Assembly: GCF_023701525.1 (NCBI RefSeq)
Contig: NZ_JAMQAW010000091.1
Span: 20,652 to 84,651, forward strand
Length of the DNA: 64,000 nucleotides
Direction of reading: 5' to 3'
DNA from: Streptomyces albipurpureus
Lineage (GTDB): Bacteria; Actinomycetota; Actinomycetes; Streptomycetales; Streptomycetaceae
Below, one piece after another: positions 25,100-34,444 of the stretch (position 1 is the first letter of the stretch; every line of letters starts with the position of its first letter). The translations under genes and the position numbers were made by a program. The notes under the pieces are model-generated. The model did no database searches, was not told the origin of the DNA, and was given only the letters and a program-made list of their open reading frames with translations.

Positions 25100-25995
25100 C
25101 GGTCCACGGTCGGGTGGTCATACCGATGGGAGTGCGGCAGGGCATCGTGATCGGGGTGCGGGGCCGCGGACGCGGGCGCCGGTGGTGACTGCTGGTCATG
25201 GGCGTGGGTGTGGTCGCCGTGGTCATGGTCGTGGCCGTGGCCGTGGTGCTGGATCGTGAGCGAGGGAGATCGGTGGCCGGTGGCGGAGTGCGCGTGGTCG
25301 TGGGTTGCCGTGCGGGTCATCACCGGTCGGTGCACCTCGGCGCCGTCGCGCACCGCCAGAGCCCTCTCCAGCAGCACCCCGATCCCCTGCCCGCTGCGGG
25401 CGGAGGTGAACACCACTTCCACCCCGGGGTTGACCCGTGCCACATTGCCCAGGAACGTCTCCTGGTCGAATCCCACCGCGGCGGCGATGTCCGTCTTGGT
25501 GAGCACCACCAGATTGGCCAGGCCGAACGCCCCCGGGTACTTGAGCGGCTTGTCCTCTCCCTCGGTCACCGAGACCAGCGTCACACGCAGCGACTCGCCG
25601 AGGTCGTAGGCGGCCGGGCAGACCAGGTTGCCCACGTTCTCCACGAAGAGCAGCTGGGTCCGCGCAGGCAGCCAGCCCGCCACGTATCCCCGCAGCATCA
25701 CCGCTTCGATATGGCACAGCCCGTCCGTGAGCACCTGCCGCACGGGTACGCCCGCGCGGGCCAGCCTCTTGGCGTCGTTCTCGGTGGCCAGATCGGCGGT
25801 CAGCGCGGCAACGGGCACACCGCGCTCCCGCGCCAGGGCGAGCTCCGACTCCAGCAACGCCGTCTTACCGCTCCCGGGGCTGGAGAGCATGTTCACCGCG
25901 ATGGCGCCCCTGGCCGTCAGTTCGGCCCGGAGCGCCTGCGCGCTGTCGTCGTTCCTGGCGAGGACCGCCTGCCGAAGATCGGTCGTACGGCACAT
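25093..25995 (-). CDS. hypB: Hydrogenase nickel-incorporation GTPase HypB with C-terminal His-rich tail
   Basis: A 300-residue SIMIBI GTPase that drives nickel insertion with HypA. The GTPase core has P-loop NMLSSPGSGKTALLE (about residue 35), LTADLATENDAKRL, VENVGNLVCPAAYDLGE (switch and metal site) and VVLTKTDIA (G4). After residue ~225 comes an extension with about 18 histidines, densest at IQHHGHGHDHDHGDHTHAH. HypB proteins with a nickel-storing histidine stretch normally carry it near the N-terminus, so this placement is unusual. The N-terminal MCRTTDLRQAVL is the short form. The stop overlaps the hypF start. Confidence 0.95.
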   Translation of the reverse strand: MCRTTDLRQAVLARNDDSAQALRAELTARGAIAVNMLSSPGSGKTALLESELALARERGVPVAALTADLATENDAKRLARAGVPVRQVLTDGLCHIEAVMLRGYVAGWLPARTQLLFVENVGNLVCPAAYDLGESLRVTLVSVTEGEDKPLKYPGAFGLANLVVLTKTDIAAAVGFDQETFLGNVARVNPGVEVVFTSARSGQGIGVLLERALAVRDGAEVHRPVMTRTATHDHAHSATGHRSPSLTIQHHGHGHDHDHGDHTHAHDQQSPPAPASAAPHPDHDALPHSHRYDHPTVDRW

Positions 25996-26013
25996 GGGGA
26001 TACGCCTTCCTCA

Positions 26014-26382
26014 TCAGCCATGGGTGTGCAGCGGGCGATCGGCCCACTCAACGTCGCGGATATGTAGTTCACGTCCCGCTCGCAACTCGGCCCGTGCCCC
26101 GCCACACCGCGGACAGACCAGGTCCGGCGGCATACCCGGATGCCACTCGACATCGCAGGGACCGCACCGGGCCCGGGCCGGAACGGTCCTGGTCTCCAGC
26201 GCGGCACCCTCCAGCGCCGTGCCCTCGCAGGCCAGGGCGAAGCAGAAGTCCAACGCCCGCGGCACCACGCCGGCGAGTTCACCGACATCCAGCCGTACGG
26301 TCGTGACCGCTGTCGCACCACGCTGGAGCGCCACCCGACCCACCTGCTCCACAACGGCGGCCGCGATCGACATCTCGTGCAT
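26014..26382 (-). CDS. hypA: Hydrogenase nickel-binding protein HypA
   Basis: A 122-residue metallochaperone. The nickel-binding N-terminus MHEMSIAAAVVEQ is intact (His2). The zinc site is formed by CGPCDVEWHP and CPRCGGARAEL, two CxxC pairs. It delivers nickel to the large subunit with HypB, which follows 18 bases downstream. The 168-base gap to the preceding small gene is the largest in this operon, so a secondary promoter for the hyp genes here is possible. Confidence 0.96.
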   Translation of the reverse strand: MHEMSIAAAVVEQVGRVALQRGATAVTTVRLDVGELAGVVPRALDFCFALACEGTALEGAALETRTVPARARCGPCDVEWHPGMPPDLVCPRCGGARAELRAGRELHIRDVEWADRPLHTHG

Positions 26383-26550
26383 CGGTACGCCTCATTCCAC
26401 GGCAGCTCTCCAGTGGCTGACAGCGGCTGTGACGCACGGCGTGGCAGCGGCTCCATTGCACGGCCCGATGGCGGCGCCGACCAGCAGCCACGCCGTACCA
26501 CCGGCTCCGGGGAACCCCATTGGCAGCAGTGAATCCCGGTCGAACCGGCG

Positions 26551-26655
26551 CTACATGCGCGAGATACGCAGATACCGCTTGAGGTCGGGCAGGGTCTGCC
26601 AGACGATCGCCCCGACAACGGCTCCCAGGGCCGTGGCGAACACGGTCTTCAGCAT
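26551..26655 (-). CDS. DUF6893-like 34-residue membrane peptide
   Basis: A very short gene encoding one hydrophobic helix followed by a basic tail: MLKTVFATALGAVVGAIVWQ and then TLPDLKRYLRISRM. It matches, from memory, the DUF6893 family of tiny actinobacterial proteins. The ATG at 26655 overlaps the protease stop codon (7-base overlap), and an AGAGGAG site lies just upstream, which argues that it is real and coupled. Its place inside a hydrogenase operon suggests a membrane anchor or small subunit for the enzyme or its electron-transfer partner. This is inference only. Confidence 0.7.
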   Translation of the reverse strand: MLKTVFATALGAVVGAIVWQTLPDLKRYLRISRM

Positions 26656-27185
26656 GATGACTCCTCTCTGGTGGACTGCTGAACCCCCGCGCCCCTCGTG
26701 GACTCCTCTTCGATCACCCGTCGGATCAGCGCTACCGCCTCCTGGACCGCGCCGGCCACCGGAGCGCTCAACCCCATCCCCTCCTCCAACGACGCCGGTT
26801 CGCACCCCACCACCAGCACCCGTTCGGGCGGTACGCCATCCGTGCCCGCGCTCAAGGTGGCCAGCAGCGCCAACACGGCGTCGGGACCCATCCGATGGCC
26901 GTCCAACGCCAGCGAACCGACCGACTCCACGGGTCCGGCCTCCGCCTCGATCAAGTAGACCGTGCCCGGCGCGCCACCCCGCGAGGTGGCGTCCACGAGC
27001 ACCAGCGTCCGGTATCCATCCAGGAGCTGATACGCCAGATGGACACCGCGCACCCCGAAATCGACGGCATCGACCCCCACCGGCAGCCCCTGACCGATGA
27101 GCCGCTGAACGGTCTCCACCCCGAACCCGTCGTCGCCGAGGAAGACATTGCCCACCCCCGCCACCAGTACCCGGCGCTCGGTCAT
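26649..27185 (-). CDS. Hydrogenase maturation protease (HyaD/HybD family)
   Basis: A 178-residue endopeptidase that removes the C-terminal extension of the large subunit after nickel insertion. Metal-binding motifs are VAGVGNVFLGDDGFGVETV (conserved GxGNxxxxDDG with Glu), VDFGVRGVHLAYQLLDGY (conserved Asp, and the His of the metal site region) and VLVVGCEPASLEEGMGLS. A Ser/Glu-rich tail covers the last ~20 residues. The substrate is most likely the large subunit encoded in this operon, whose C-terminus extends well beyond the metal-ligating cysteines. Its start overlaps the preceding gene's stop by 4 bases. Confidence 0.93.
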   Translation of the reverse strand: MTERRVLVAGVGNVFLGDDGFGVETVQRLIGQGLPVGVDAVDFGVRGVHLAYQLLDGYRTLVLVDATSRGGAPGTVYLIEAEAGPVESVGSLALDGHRMGPDAVLALLATLSAGTDGVPPERVLVVGCEPASLEEGMGLSAPVAGAVQEAVALIRRVIEEESTRGAGVQQSTREESSC

Positions 27186-28636
27186 GCCTCCCCCAGCGGA
27201 GTCACTTCATCGGGCTGGAAGTACCGGAACCTGCCCTGCAGCCGCCAGAGGTCCGCACCGGGATCATCCTCCACGGTGACCGCCAGATGCACCGATCCAT
27301 CGACGTCGTGCAGCACCGCCTCGACCAGCGCGGCGCGCCCCGCGAGAAAGAGGTCCTGGGCGTCGGTGCGCCGTCGCCCGGGTCCCAGGAGCACCCGGCT
27401 GCCCGCGCCGATCTGATGCCCGTCGATGAGTACCCGATCCCGTGCCGGGTCCACATCCGTATCCCCGCCCGGATCCCACCAGGGCTGTGGTGGTGCGTCA
27501 CAACCACCCCCGGACGGTGCGGAGATGTCCCGCAAGGCCCGTACGGCCCCATGGAGCCGTTCCAACACCTCGGGGGGCATGGAGTCAGCCAGGTCGATCA
27601 CCGCCCCGGCCCGGTCATCGGTGCCGCGGGCCTCGCGCTTCTCCTGGTCCGTGAGGGCCGCCGTGCGCAGGGCGAGGATCTCGTCGATCTCGGTGGCGTC
27701 ATACAGGGCACCCGGGCTCTCCGGGGCGATGTGCGGATGGTCCTCCAAGATGATCGGAGAGGACAGCACCACATCGTCCCGACCCGACGCACCGGCCAGC
27801 ACCGGCCAGGTGTGTTCATTGCGGCATTCCGCGACCGCCCCCTCGGCCCAGCGCGGTGGGTCGGTCACCGAGAGGAAGGAGCCGCGGTCGAGGGCGAGCA
27901 GCAGATGGGCCGAGACCAGTGAGTGGGGCAGCGCCGCATCCCGGCGCGCTTCCCCCATCCCTTGCCAGGCGCTGGTGTTCTCCACCACAGCGGTCAGCCG
28001 CAGCGCGCTGTAGGGCCCGGGGATGTGCCGCGCACTCAGCCGGATCACACCCGAGAGCTCCTCGCGGGCCCGCAGCAGCCGGCCCACCCGAACCCCCGAC
28101 TCATCGAGCCCCTCCTGATCCTGCCGCGCGGGCAGCCGAAACGCCCGGCTGGTGCCACCCAGCAGATCGGTGACCGGGACCAGGACCCTGACCCGTTCCT
28201 CGACCCCCTCATCCCAGGGCACCACCACCCGATCCCTCAGCTCCAGCCGCGGGACCGTCTCATAGCTGCCGTCCTCCGCCACCTCCTGGACGGTCTTGCG
28301 CTGCGCCCGGAGGAATCGCAGCTCAACCGCGAGCCTGGCGCCCCGCTTGGGTTCCATCAGGCATTCGGTCCGCTGGTACGCGTGCTCGGCGCTGTCCTTG
28401 CCGTAGGCCGGTGGGACCAGTACGCCGAACTGCCACCGCAGTTGGTTCTTGGCCGCCGACGCCCGATAGGGGTAGAGGACGTATCCCTCGAACAGCACCG
28501 CGTCGGCGATCTGCCGGACCGCCTCCAGCCGCGCATCCAACTCAGCCGGGAACGCCTGGCAGGCAGGAGAAGCAGGAGAAGCAGGAGAAGCCGAGGGCGG
28601 CGAGGGCTCGGTCTGTTCCCTGGTCACATCGGTCAC
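27182..28636 (-). CDS. Conserved hypothetical hydrogenase-operon protein (484 aa)
   Basis: I do not recognise a characterised domain. The N-terminal ~35 residues are low-complexity (SPPSASPASPASP). The body starts with AVRQIADAVLFEGYVLYPYR and RWQFGVLVPPAYG, then RTECLMEPKRGARLAVELRF. Acidic and aromatic blocks follow (IILEDHPHIAPESPGALYDA). The C-terminus has VLIDGHQIGAGSRVLLGPGR, and a beta-rich end RFRYFQPDEV. There is no signal peptide, membrane helix or clustered cysteine. The GTG at 28636 makes a 4-base overlap with the preceding DUF6084 gene. Position between subunit genes and protease implies a role in assembly or electron transfer of group 1h hydrogenase. Confidence 0.8.
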   Translation of the reverse strand: MTDVTREQTEPSPPSASPASPASPACQAFPAELDARLEAVRQIADAVLFEGYVLYPYRASAAKNQLRWQFGVLVPPAYGKDSAEHAYQRTECLMEPKRGARLAVELRFLRAQRKTVQEVAEDGSYETVPRLELRDRVVVPWDEGVEERVRVLVPVTDLLGGTSRAFRLPARQDQEGLDESGVRVGRLLRAREELSGVIRLSARHIPGPYSALRLTAVVENTSAWQGMGEARRDAALPHSLVSAHLLLALDRGSFLSVTDPPRWAEGAVAECRNEHTWPVLAGASGRDDVVLSSPIILEDHPHIAPESPGALYDATEIDEILALRTAALTDQEKREARGTDDRAGAVIDLADSMPPEVLERLHGAVRALRDISAPSGGGCDAPPQPWWDPGGDTDVDPARDRVLIDGHQIGAGSRVLLGPGRRRTDAQDLFLAGRAALVEAVLHDVDGSVHLAVTVEDDPGADLWRLQGRFRYFQPDEVTPLGEA

Positions 28637-29289
28637 CGGACACCTTCCCGGAGCTCCACCGCGGGTTCCGCGGCGCTGAGCAGGGTGCGTACGGTCGCCT
28701 CCCACGATGGCAGCGCACGCCGGGTGCGGAACGCCAGCAGACCGTCGATCACATCGCCCGGAAGCCGAAGCCAGCCGCACCCGGGAAAGTGCTGCTCGAT
28801 CATTTCCCGCCACACCCGCACCGGCAGGCGTACGGCGGTCTCGCGATCCCAGGGCACCGGGGTGACCTGGAACCCACCGGGCCCACTGAACGCCGTGCCC
28901 GAGAAGAGCAGCAGCAGCGGGATGTCTCCCTCGTCGAGGGCACGGAAGTAGCGGGCCGACGCGATGTCCAGGTCATAGGTGCACGGCACCACGACATCGA
29001 CATCGGTCTCCCCCTGGAAACCCGGCACCATCACGGCGACCTGCGCGAACTCGATCGGATTGAGGGTGCTGCCCCAGCGGGACCGGTCGCCGAAGAGATC
29101 GGTCAACCGCTCGCCCTCGCCCTCGGTGTAGCTCCGGCGCGCGGGGTGGATGCGCAGTTGGCACCGCAGTGCCAGCGCGTGCACCCGGGTGTCGGGATCG
29201 GCGGTGATCCGCAGCCGGAAGACCAGCGTCGGTCCGGCGGCGTGCGGGTCGGCCCGTACCTCGGTACAGGAGAACTGGAGCTCGGTCAT
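28633..29289 (-). CDS. DUF6084 family protein
   Basis: A 218-residue protein matching the DUF6084 family, known to me from actinobacterial group 1h hydrogenase operons. It starts MTELQFSCTEVRADPHAAGP and is mostly beta: TLVFRLRITADPDTRVHALA, then LRCQLRIHPARRSYTEGEGE. VVVPCTYDLDIASARYFRAL and PLLLLFSGTAFS follow. It resembles an immunoglobulin-like beta sandwich, perhaps a structural adaptor. No catalytic residues are evident. It overlaps its neighbours by 4 bases on both sides, so it is obligately co-translated with DUF5947 and the 484-residue protein. Confidence 0.85.
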   Translation of the reverse strand: MTELQFSCTEVRADPHAAGPTLVFRLRITADPDTRVHALALRCQLRIHPARRSYTEGEGERLTDLFGDRSRWGSTLNPIEFAQVAVMVPGFQGETDVDVVVPCTYDLDIASARYFRALDEGDIPLLLLFSGTAFSGPGGFQVTPVPWDRETAVRLPVRVWREMIEQHFPGCGWLRLPGDVIDGLLAFRTRRALPSWEATVRTLLSAAEPAVELREGVR

Positions 29290-29933
29290 ACCGCCGCCTC
29301 CTTCGACAGGACCCTGGCCCGGTCGGTCACCGTTGCGAAGAAGGCGTCGAGTTCGGCGTGCGCCTCGGCTCCGCCGTCAAAACCCCGCCAGTGCAGCCGC
29401 ATGCGGCCGACCAACTCGTAGCAGATGTCGATCGGCACCAGGAAACACCGGATGCTGCCCTGTGCGCGGTGCATCAGCAGGGCCTCCACATCGGCCTCCA
29501 GCGTTGCCGCCAGTCGGTTGTCCTGGAACACCGACCGCCAGAGGGGCTCCTCCAGCTCACTCTCGGTGGCACCGGCGGGGCCGGGATAGCACAACACCGC
29601 CTGGCCCAAAGCTGAGTTACGCAACACAAAGGCCGTGCTGACCGGGATCCGCAGGGTGGCCCAGGCCGCCTCGCCCAGCTCCTGGCCGGGGTCGACGAGA
29701 TAGCGGTGCGGTACGGCCCGATAGCGGCCGTCCCCGGCGCCCGGGCGCTGGAACAGCAGTGCGCAGGCCGTACAGGAGCAGACCAGGGCCCGCTCGGAGG
29801 TGTCGGCGAGATGGCGGTGGCCAGGAGGGAGAGTCACACCGCAGAAGGTGCAGCGTTCCGGTTGCGGTGGTGCGGGCTCCCGCATTCTGCGCAGCAGCCT
29901 GGTCCCGCTCCCCGGGATCTGACGCTCGCTCAC
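29286..29933 (-). CDS. DUF5947 family protein with cysteine motifs
   Basis: A 215-residue protein of the DUF5947 family. Near the N-terminus ERCTFCGVTLPPGHRHLAD and ALVCSCTACALLFQRPGAG provide CxxC and CxCxxC sets, plus histidines, likely binding zinc or an iron-sulfur cluster. The rest is YRAVPHRYLVDPGQELGEAA, SALGQAVLCYPGPAGA and IRCFLVPIDICYELVGRMRL. The GTG at 29933 gives a GTGA overlap with the NifU-like gene. A role as metallochaperone or electron carrier for the hydrogenase is suggested by operon position, not shown. Confidence 0.85.
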   Translation of the reverse strand: MSERQIPGSGTRLLRRMREPAPPQPERCTFCGVTLPPGHRHLADTSERALVCSCTACALLFQRPGAGDGRYRAVPHRYLVDPGQELGEAAWATLRIPVSTAFVLRNSALGQAVLCYPGPAGATESELEEPLWRSVFQDNRLAATLEADVEALLMHRAQGSIRCFLVPIDICYELVGRMRLHWRGFDGGAEAHAELDAFFATVTDRARVLSKEAAV

Positions 29934-30409
29934 CGCAGCCGCGCCGAGGTCGGCGGGCGGCTGCCGATCTGGAGGAGTGCCGGTACCGGCTGCCAGACGA
30001 TCGTCGCCACCTCCGGCGCATGAGCGGCGATGGTGTCCTCGATGTCCTGCTCGCCGCTTCCGCAACCACAGCCCGACGCCTTGGCCCGTCGCAGGGTGAG
30101 CGTGCCGCTGTCCGGGTCAAAGCCGATGAACCCGATATCGGCCTGGCCGAGCGCTGTCAGAGCCCGATCGATCCGGGCTCCGACCTCCTCGGGGTGGAGG
30201 TCGTGCAGAACCAGGAGTCCCGCCGCCGCGGGATGGTCGAGGACCCGCGCCAGTGCCGACGGCGGCAGTGCGTCGACCATCCCGGACAGGCCCTCGTCGT
30301 AGAACGCCATCAACTCGCGGACCAGGGCCTCACCCGCTTCCCGCGCTCCGCTGCCGGCCAGCCGGTCCAACGCCTCCTGCACCCGGACGCCCGTCTGCTC
30401 CGCGGTCAT
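29930..30409 (-). CDS. NifU-like protein of the hydrogenase operon
   Basis: A 159-residue protein. The C-terminal part (ALTALGQADIGFIGFDPDSG followed by TLTLRRAKASGCGCGSGEQD) resembles a NifU C-terminal-type domain, but the usual CxxC is replaced by a CGCGSG cluster. DIEDTIAAHAPEVATIVWQP completes the domain. The N-terminal half is helical with a conserved-looking LRELMAFYDEGLSGMVDALP-type segment. It would supply or carry an iron-sulfur cluster, fitting the three clusters of the small subunit. The ATG at 30409 overlaps the large-subunit stop (ATGA). Confidence 0.85.
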   Translation of the reverse strand: MTAEQTGVRVQEALDRLAGSGAREAGEALVRELMAFYDEGLSGMVDALPPSALARVLDHPAAAGLLVLHDLHPEEVGARIDRALTALGQADIGFIGFDPDSGTLTLRRAKASGCGCGSGEQDIEDTIAAHAPEVATIVWQPVPALLQIGSRPPTSARLR

Positions 30410-32190
30410 CCGCTCAGCCCGCTCAGCCCGGTGGGTACATGCATCTGCTGGAGGGTCCGGCCACCGCCCACGTACATATGGACACCGCACGGCAGACACG
30501 GGTCAAAGCTGCGGACGGCACGCATGATGTCGATGCCCTTGAAGTTCTCCGGCGGGTTCTCCTCGAAGATCGGAGTGTTCTGCACCGCGTCCTCATACGG
30601 CCCCGGAGTGCCGAAACTGTCACGGACGCTGGCGTTCCAGGGGGTGGGCGGGTACGGGTGGTAGTTGGCGATCTTGCCCTCGCGGATCACCATGTGGTGG
30701 GAGAGCACCCCGCGCACCGCCTCGGTGAAACCGCAGCCGATGGACTCGTCGGGCACCTCGAACTTCTCCCATGTCTGGGTGCGTCCGGCATGCACCTCCG
30801 CGAGGGCCTTCTCCGCGAAGTGGAGCGCCGCCGCGGCGGCGTAGGCCTGGAAGTAGGTACGGGCGCGATTGCGCTCGATGGCGTTGCTCCACTGCGGGAT
30901 CTTCCACTCGAAGGTGGTCTCCGGCTTGGTCATCGAGCGGGGGAGGTTGATCTGCACACTGTGCCCGGTGGCCTTGATGTAGCCGATGTCGACCAGCCCG
31001 GAGAGCGCGGTGGACCAGAGCCGGGCGATGGGGCCCCCGCCGGTGTCCAGCGCCAGATGCTCCTTGCCGTCGAACCAGCGGGGAGACATCACCCAGCTGT
31101 ACTTCTCGTCGAAGTTCCGCTTCTGCGGGGAGGGGATGGTGTGTTGGTTCCACGGGTGCCGCGGATCGACCGGGTTGCCCAGCGGGTCATGGGTGACGAA
31201 GAGGTCCTTGCCCTCCCAGTCCTCGTAGTAGGAGCTGCCGAGCAGGATGCGGATACCGAGATTGATCTCGGTGAGGTCGTTGGTGACCAGCTTGCCGTCG
31301 ACCACGACGCCCGGGGTGACGAACATCCTGCGACCCCAGTCCGTCATGTTGCGGTAGGTGAAGTCGCAGTGGTCCGGGTCGTTGAGGCTGCCCCAACACC
31401 CCAGCAGCACCCGGCGCCGACCGACCTCCTCATAGCCGGGCAGGGCCTGGTAGAAGAAGTCGAAGAGGTCGTCGTGGAGCGGTACGACCTTCTTCATGAA
31501 CTCCACATAGCGCATCAGCCGGGTGAGGTAGTCGGTGAACAACTGCACGGTGGCCACCGTGCCGACACCCCCGGGGTAGAGCGTCGACGGGTGGACGTGG
31601 CGCCCCTCCATCAGACAGAACATCTCCCGGGTGTACCGGCTGACCTGGAGCGCCTCACGGTAGAACTCGCCCTCGATGGGGTTGAGGGAGCGCATGATGT
31701 CGGCGATCGTCCGATACCCGTGGTCGCCCGCGTGCGGAGCCTCGGTGCGCTCGGCCATCTCCAGCACGCCGGGATTGGTCTCGCGAACCATCCGCTCGCA
31801 GTAGTCGACCCCGACCAGGTTCTCCTGGAAGATGTTGTGATCGAACATGTACTCGGCCGCCTCGCCGAGATTGATGATCCACTCGGCGAGGTGTGGTGGC
31901 TTCACCCCGTACGCCATGTTCTGGGCGTAGACCGAACAGGTGGCGTGGTTGTCACCGCAGATACCGCAGATCCGGCTGGTGATGAAGTGGGCGTCCCGCG
32001 GGTCCTTGCCGCGCATGAAGACGCTGTAGCCGCGGAACACCGACGACGTGCTGTAGCACTCCGCGACCTTCTTCTGCTTGAAGTCGATCTTTGTGTGGAT
32101 CCCCAGGCTTCCCACGATCCGGGTGATCGGGTCCCAGGCCATCTCCACCAGGCCGCTGCCATCGCCAGCCACTTTGGTCTTTGGTGCCAT
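30406..32190 (-). CDS. hhyL: [NiFe]-hydrogenase large subunit, group 1h (high-affinity type)
   Basis: A 594-residue catalytic subunit. The N-terminal L1 motif is RICGICGDNHATCSVYAQ (about residue 73) and the C-terminal L2 motif is FDPCLPCGVHMYVGGG; the four cysteines bind nickel and iron. The DPCLPCGVH form and the RICGICGDNHATC block are typical of group 1h (formerly group 5) enzymes that oxidise H2 at atmospheric concentration. About 22 residues follow the His of L2, the peptide to be removed by the protease encoded downstream. It lies 55 bases after the small subunit and heads the chain of overlapping accessory genes. Confidence 0.96.
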   Translation of the reverse strand: MAPKTKVAGDGSGLVEMAWDPITRIVGSLGIHTKIDFKQKKVAECYSTSSVFRGYSVFMRGKDPRDAHFITSRICGICGDNHATCSVYAQNMAYGVKPPHLAEWIINLGEAAEYMFDHNIFQENLVGVDYCERMVRETNPGVLEMAERTEAPHAGDHGYRTIADIMRSLNPIEGEFYREALQVSRYTREMFCLMEGRHVHPSTLYPGGVGTVATVQLFTDYLTRLMRYVEFMKKVVPLHDDLFDFFYQALPGYEEVGRRRVLLGCWGSLNDPDHCDFTYRNMTDWGRRMFVTPGVVVDGKLVTNDLTEINLGIRILLGSSYYEDWEGKDLFVTHDPLGNPVDPRHPWNQHTIPSPQKRNFDEKYSWVMSPRWFDGKEHLALDTGGGPIARLWSTALSGLVDIGYIKATGHSVQINLPRSMTKPETTFEWKIPQWSNAIERNRARTYFQAYAAAAALHFAEKALAEVHAGRTQTWEKFEVPDESIGCGFTEAVRGVLSHHMVIREGKIANYHPYPPTPWNASVRDSFGTPGPYEDAVQNTPIFEENPPENFKGIDIMRAVRSFDPCLPCGVHMYVGGGRTLQQMHVPTGLSGLSG

Positions 32191-32245
32191 GGTGTCTCTT
32201 ATGCCCTTCTGGGAGCGGTAGGTGATCGTCGGCGAGGTCGTGCGC

Positions 32246-33301
<1,056 letters not shown>

Positions 33302-33982
33302 GAGGCTTCCTCCCTAAAAAGGGACAAATCATCCGAGAATGCTCACTAAGGTCATAGCATCTGGTGATGCGTGATGCCGGTCGGTGGAGCCGATGCGGTC
33401 GCCCGGAAAGCCGCACCTCGACCGGCGGACGGTCCAGCCGTCAACCGCCGTCCGGCCCGCCCGCCCCGTGGCCGTGCGGGTCGCCTCCCGTCGGTGCGGG
33501 CCGGTGCCCCGCCCCTCGGCCCGAACCGCTCCGTTCCGTGGTTTCGCGGGTGCGCTGCGAGAGGCGGGCTCGGGGTTCACGGAACCCGGCGGGAGGCTGG
33601 GCCGGTGGAGTTGCGGCCGGCGGGCGGGCTGGGTCGATCCGGGCGTTCGGCGGGCCTGCGGCTCCGGAAACGACTCCCGCGGGCGCGGAACCCGGTGAGG
33701 GCGCGGGTGGGCGAGCGCCTCGCTGGCCGGCCGGGCGGGTGCCGCGGCCCGGATCCAGCCTGCCGGTCGGCCGCTCCGAGGTGTGCATCTGGCGGGAATC
33801 GCCAGGCGTGCTAGTCTTCTTAAGTTGCAGTTGTGGTTCCCATGTATTTCGAGTGCATCGGCGGTTACATATCCGTCGAGGCACTTTTATAATTCCGGTG
33901 CTCTCCGGACGGGGCAATCATTGCGGCGACGCCGGGTTCCGCACAGTGTGGAATCCCGAGCATGCCCCAAGGAGATTTTGTT
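33302..33982. promoter_or_regulatory. Divergent region between hydrogenase operon and cold-shock gene
   Basis: About 680 bases without a convincing gene. The left 80 bases hold the hydrogenase leader, with a small inverted repeat TCCCT-aaaa-AGGGA (33311-33324) overlapping its ribosome site, and the AT-richer sequence 33330-33372 where a promoter is expected. The middle (33380-33780) is extremely GC-rich with open frames on all strands and no family resemblance. The right 180 bases (33800-33982) are AT-rich for this genome and form the long leader of the cold-shock gene, ending in AAGGAG at 33969-33974. Confidence 0.5.
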
Positions 33983-34186
33983 ATGGCTACTGGCACCGTG
34001 AAGTGGTTCAACGCGGAAAAGGGTTTCGGATTCATCGAGCAGGAGGGTGGCGGCCCCGACGTCTTCGCCCACTACTCGAACATCGCCACCCAGGGCTTCC
34101 GTGAGCTTCAGGAAGGCCAGAAGGTGAACTTCGACGTCACCCAGGGCCAGAAGGGCCCGCAGGCGGAGAACATCGTTCCCGCCTAA
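33983..34186 (+). CDS. Cold-shock protein (CspA family)
   Basis: A 67-residue single cold-shock domain that binds single-stranded RNA and DNA. RNP1 is KGFGFIEQE and RNP2 is VFAHYSNI, with ATGTVKWFNAEKGFGF at the N-terminus. AAGGAG lies 8 bases before the ATG. It has a long AT-rich leader, as usual for post-transcriptionally controlled csp genes, and a strong terminator immediately after. A DEAD-box helicase gene follows; the two products may both remodel RNA in the cold. Confidence 0.96.
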   Translation: MATGTVKWFNAEKGFGFIEQEGGGPDVFAHYSNIATQGFRELQEGQKVNFDVTQGQKGPQAENIVPA

Positions 34187-34207
34187 GCTTTACAGCGTAT
34201 GACGGCT

Positions 34208-34234
34208 GGGGCCCGCACCCGAGGTGCGGGCCCC
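34208..34234 (+). terminator. Strong hairpin after the cold-shock gene
   Basis: GGGGCCCGCACC (34208-34219) and GGTGCGGGCCCC (34223-34234) form a perfect 12-base-pair stem with a 3-base loop, 21 bases after the stop codon. There is no long U-tract, as is common for Streptomyces terminators. Confidence 0.85.
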
Positions 34235-34444
34235 GGTTCGTTGCCGTTCATGGGTGTGTCCAGTGCGGGGCCGGGGCTTCGAGGCACGCGCACTCCATGA
34301 GTTCCTGACATTCCGCTGCCCGGTGGCGACTCCTCGGCACCAGCACGGCCAATGTCTTCAGCAATAGCGGCTCGTCTCTGCGATCCATTCGGTTTCTTTG
34401 CACCGGGGATTCCTCGATACGCGCCATATCGGGGAAAGGTCTCC

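Noticed and set aside
33380..33780. Overlapping open frames in the very GC-rich hydrogenase/cold-shock intergenic region
   Set aside because: Frames are open on all strands because stop codons are rare at this GC content; no family-like sequence or ribosome site.
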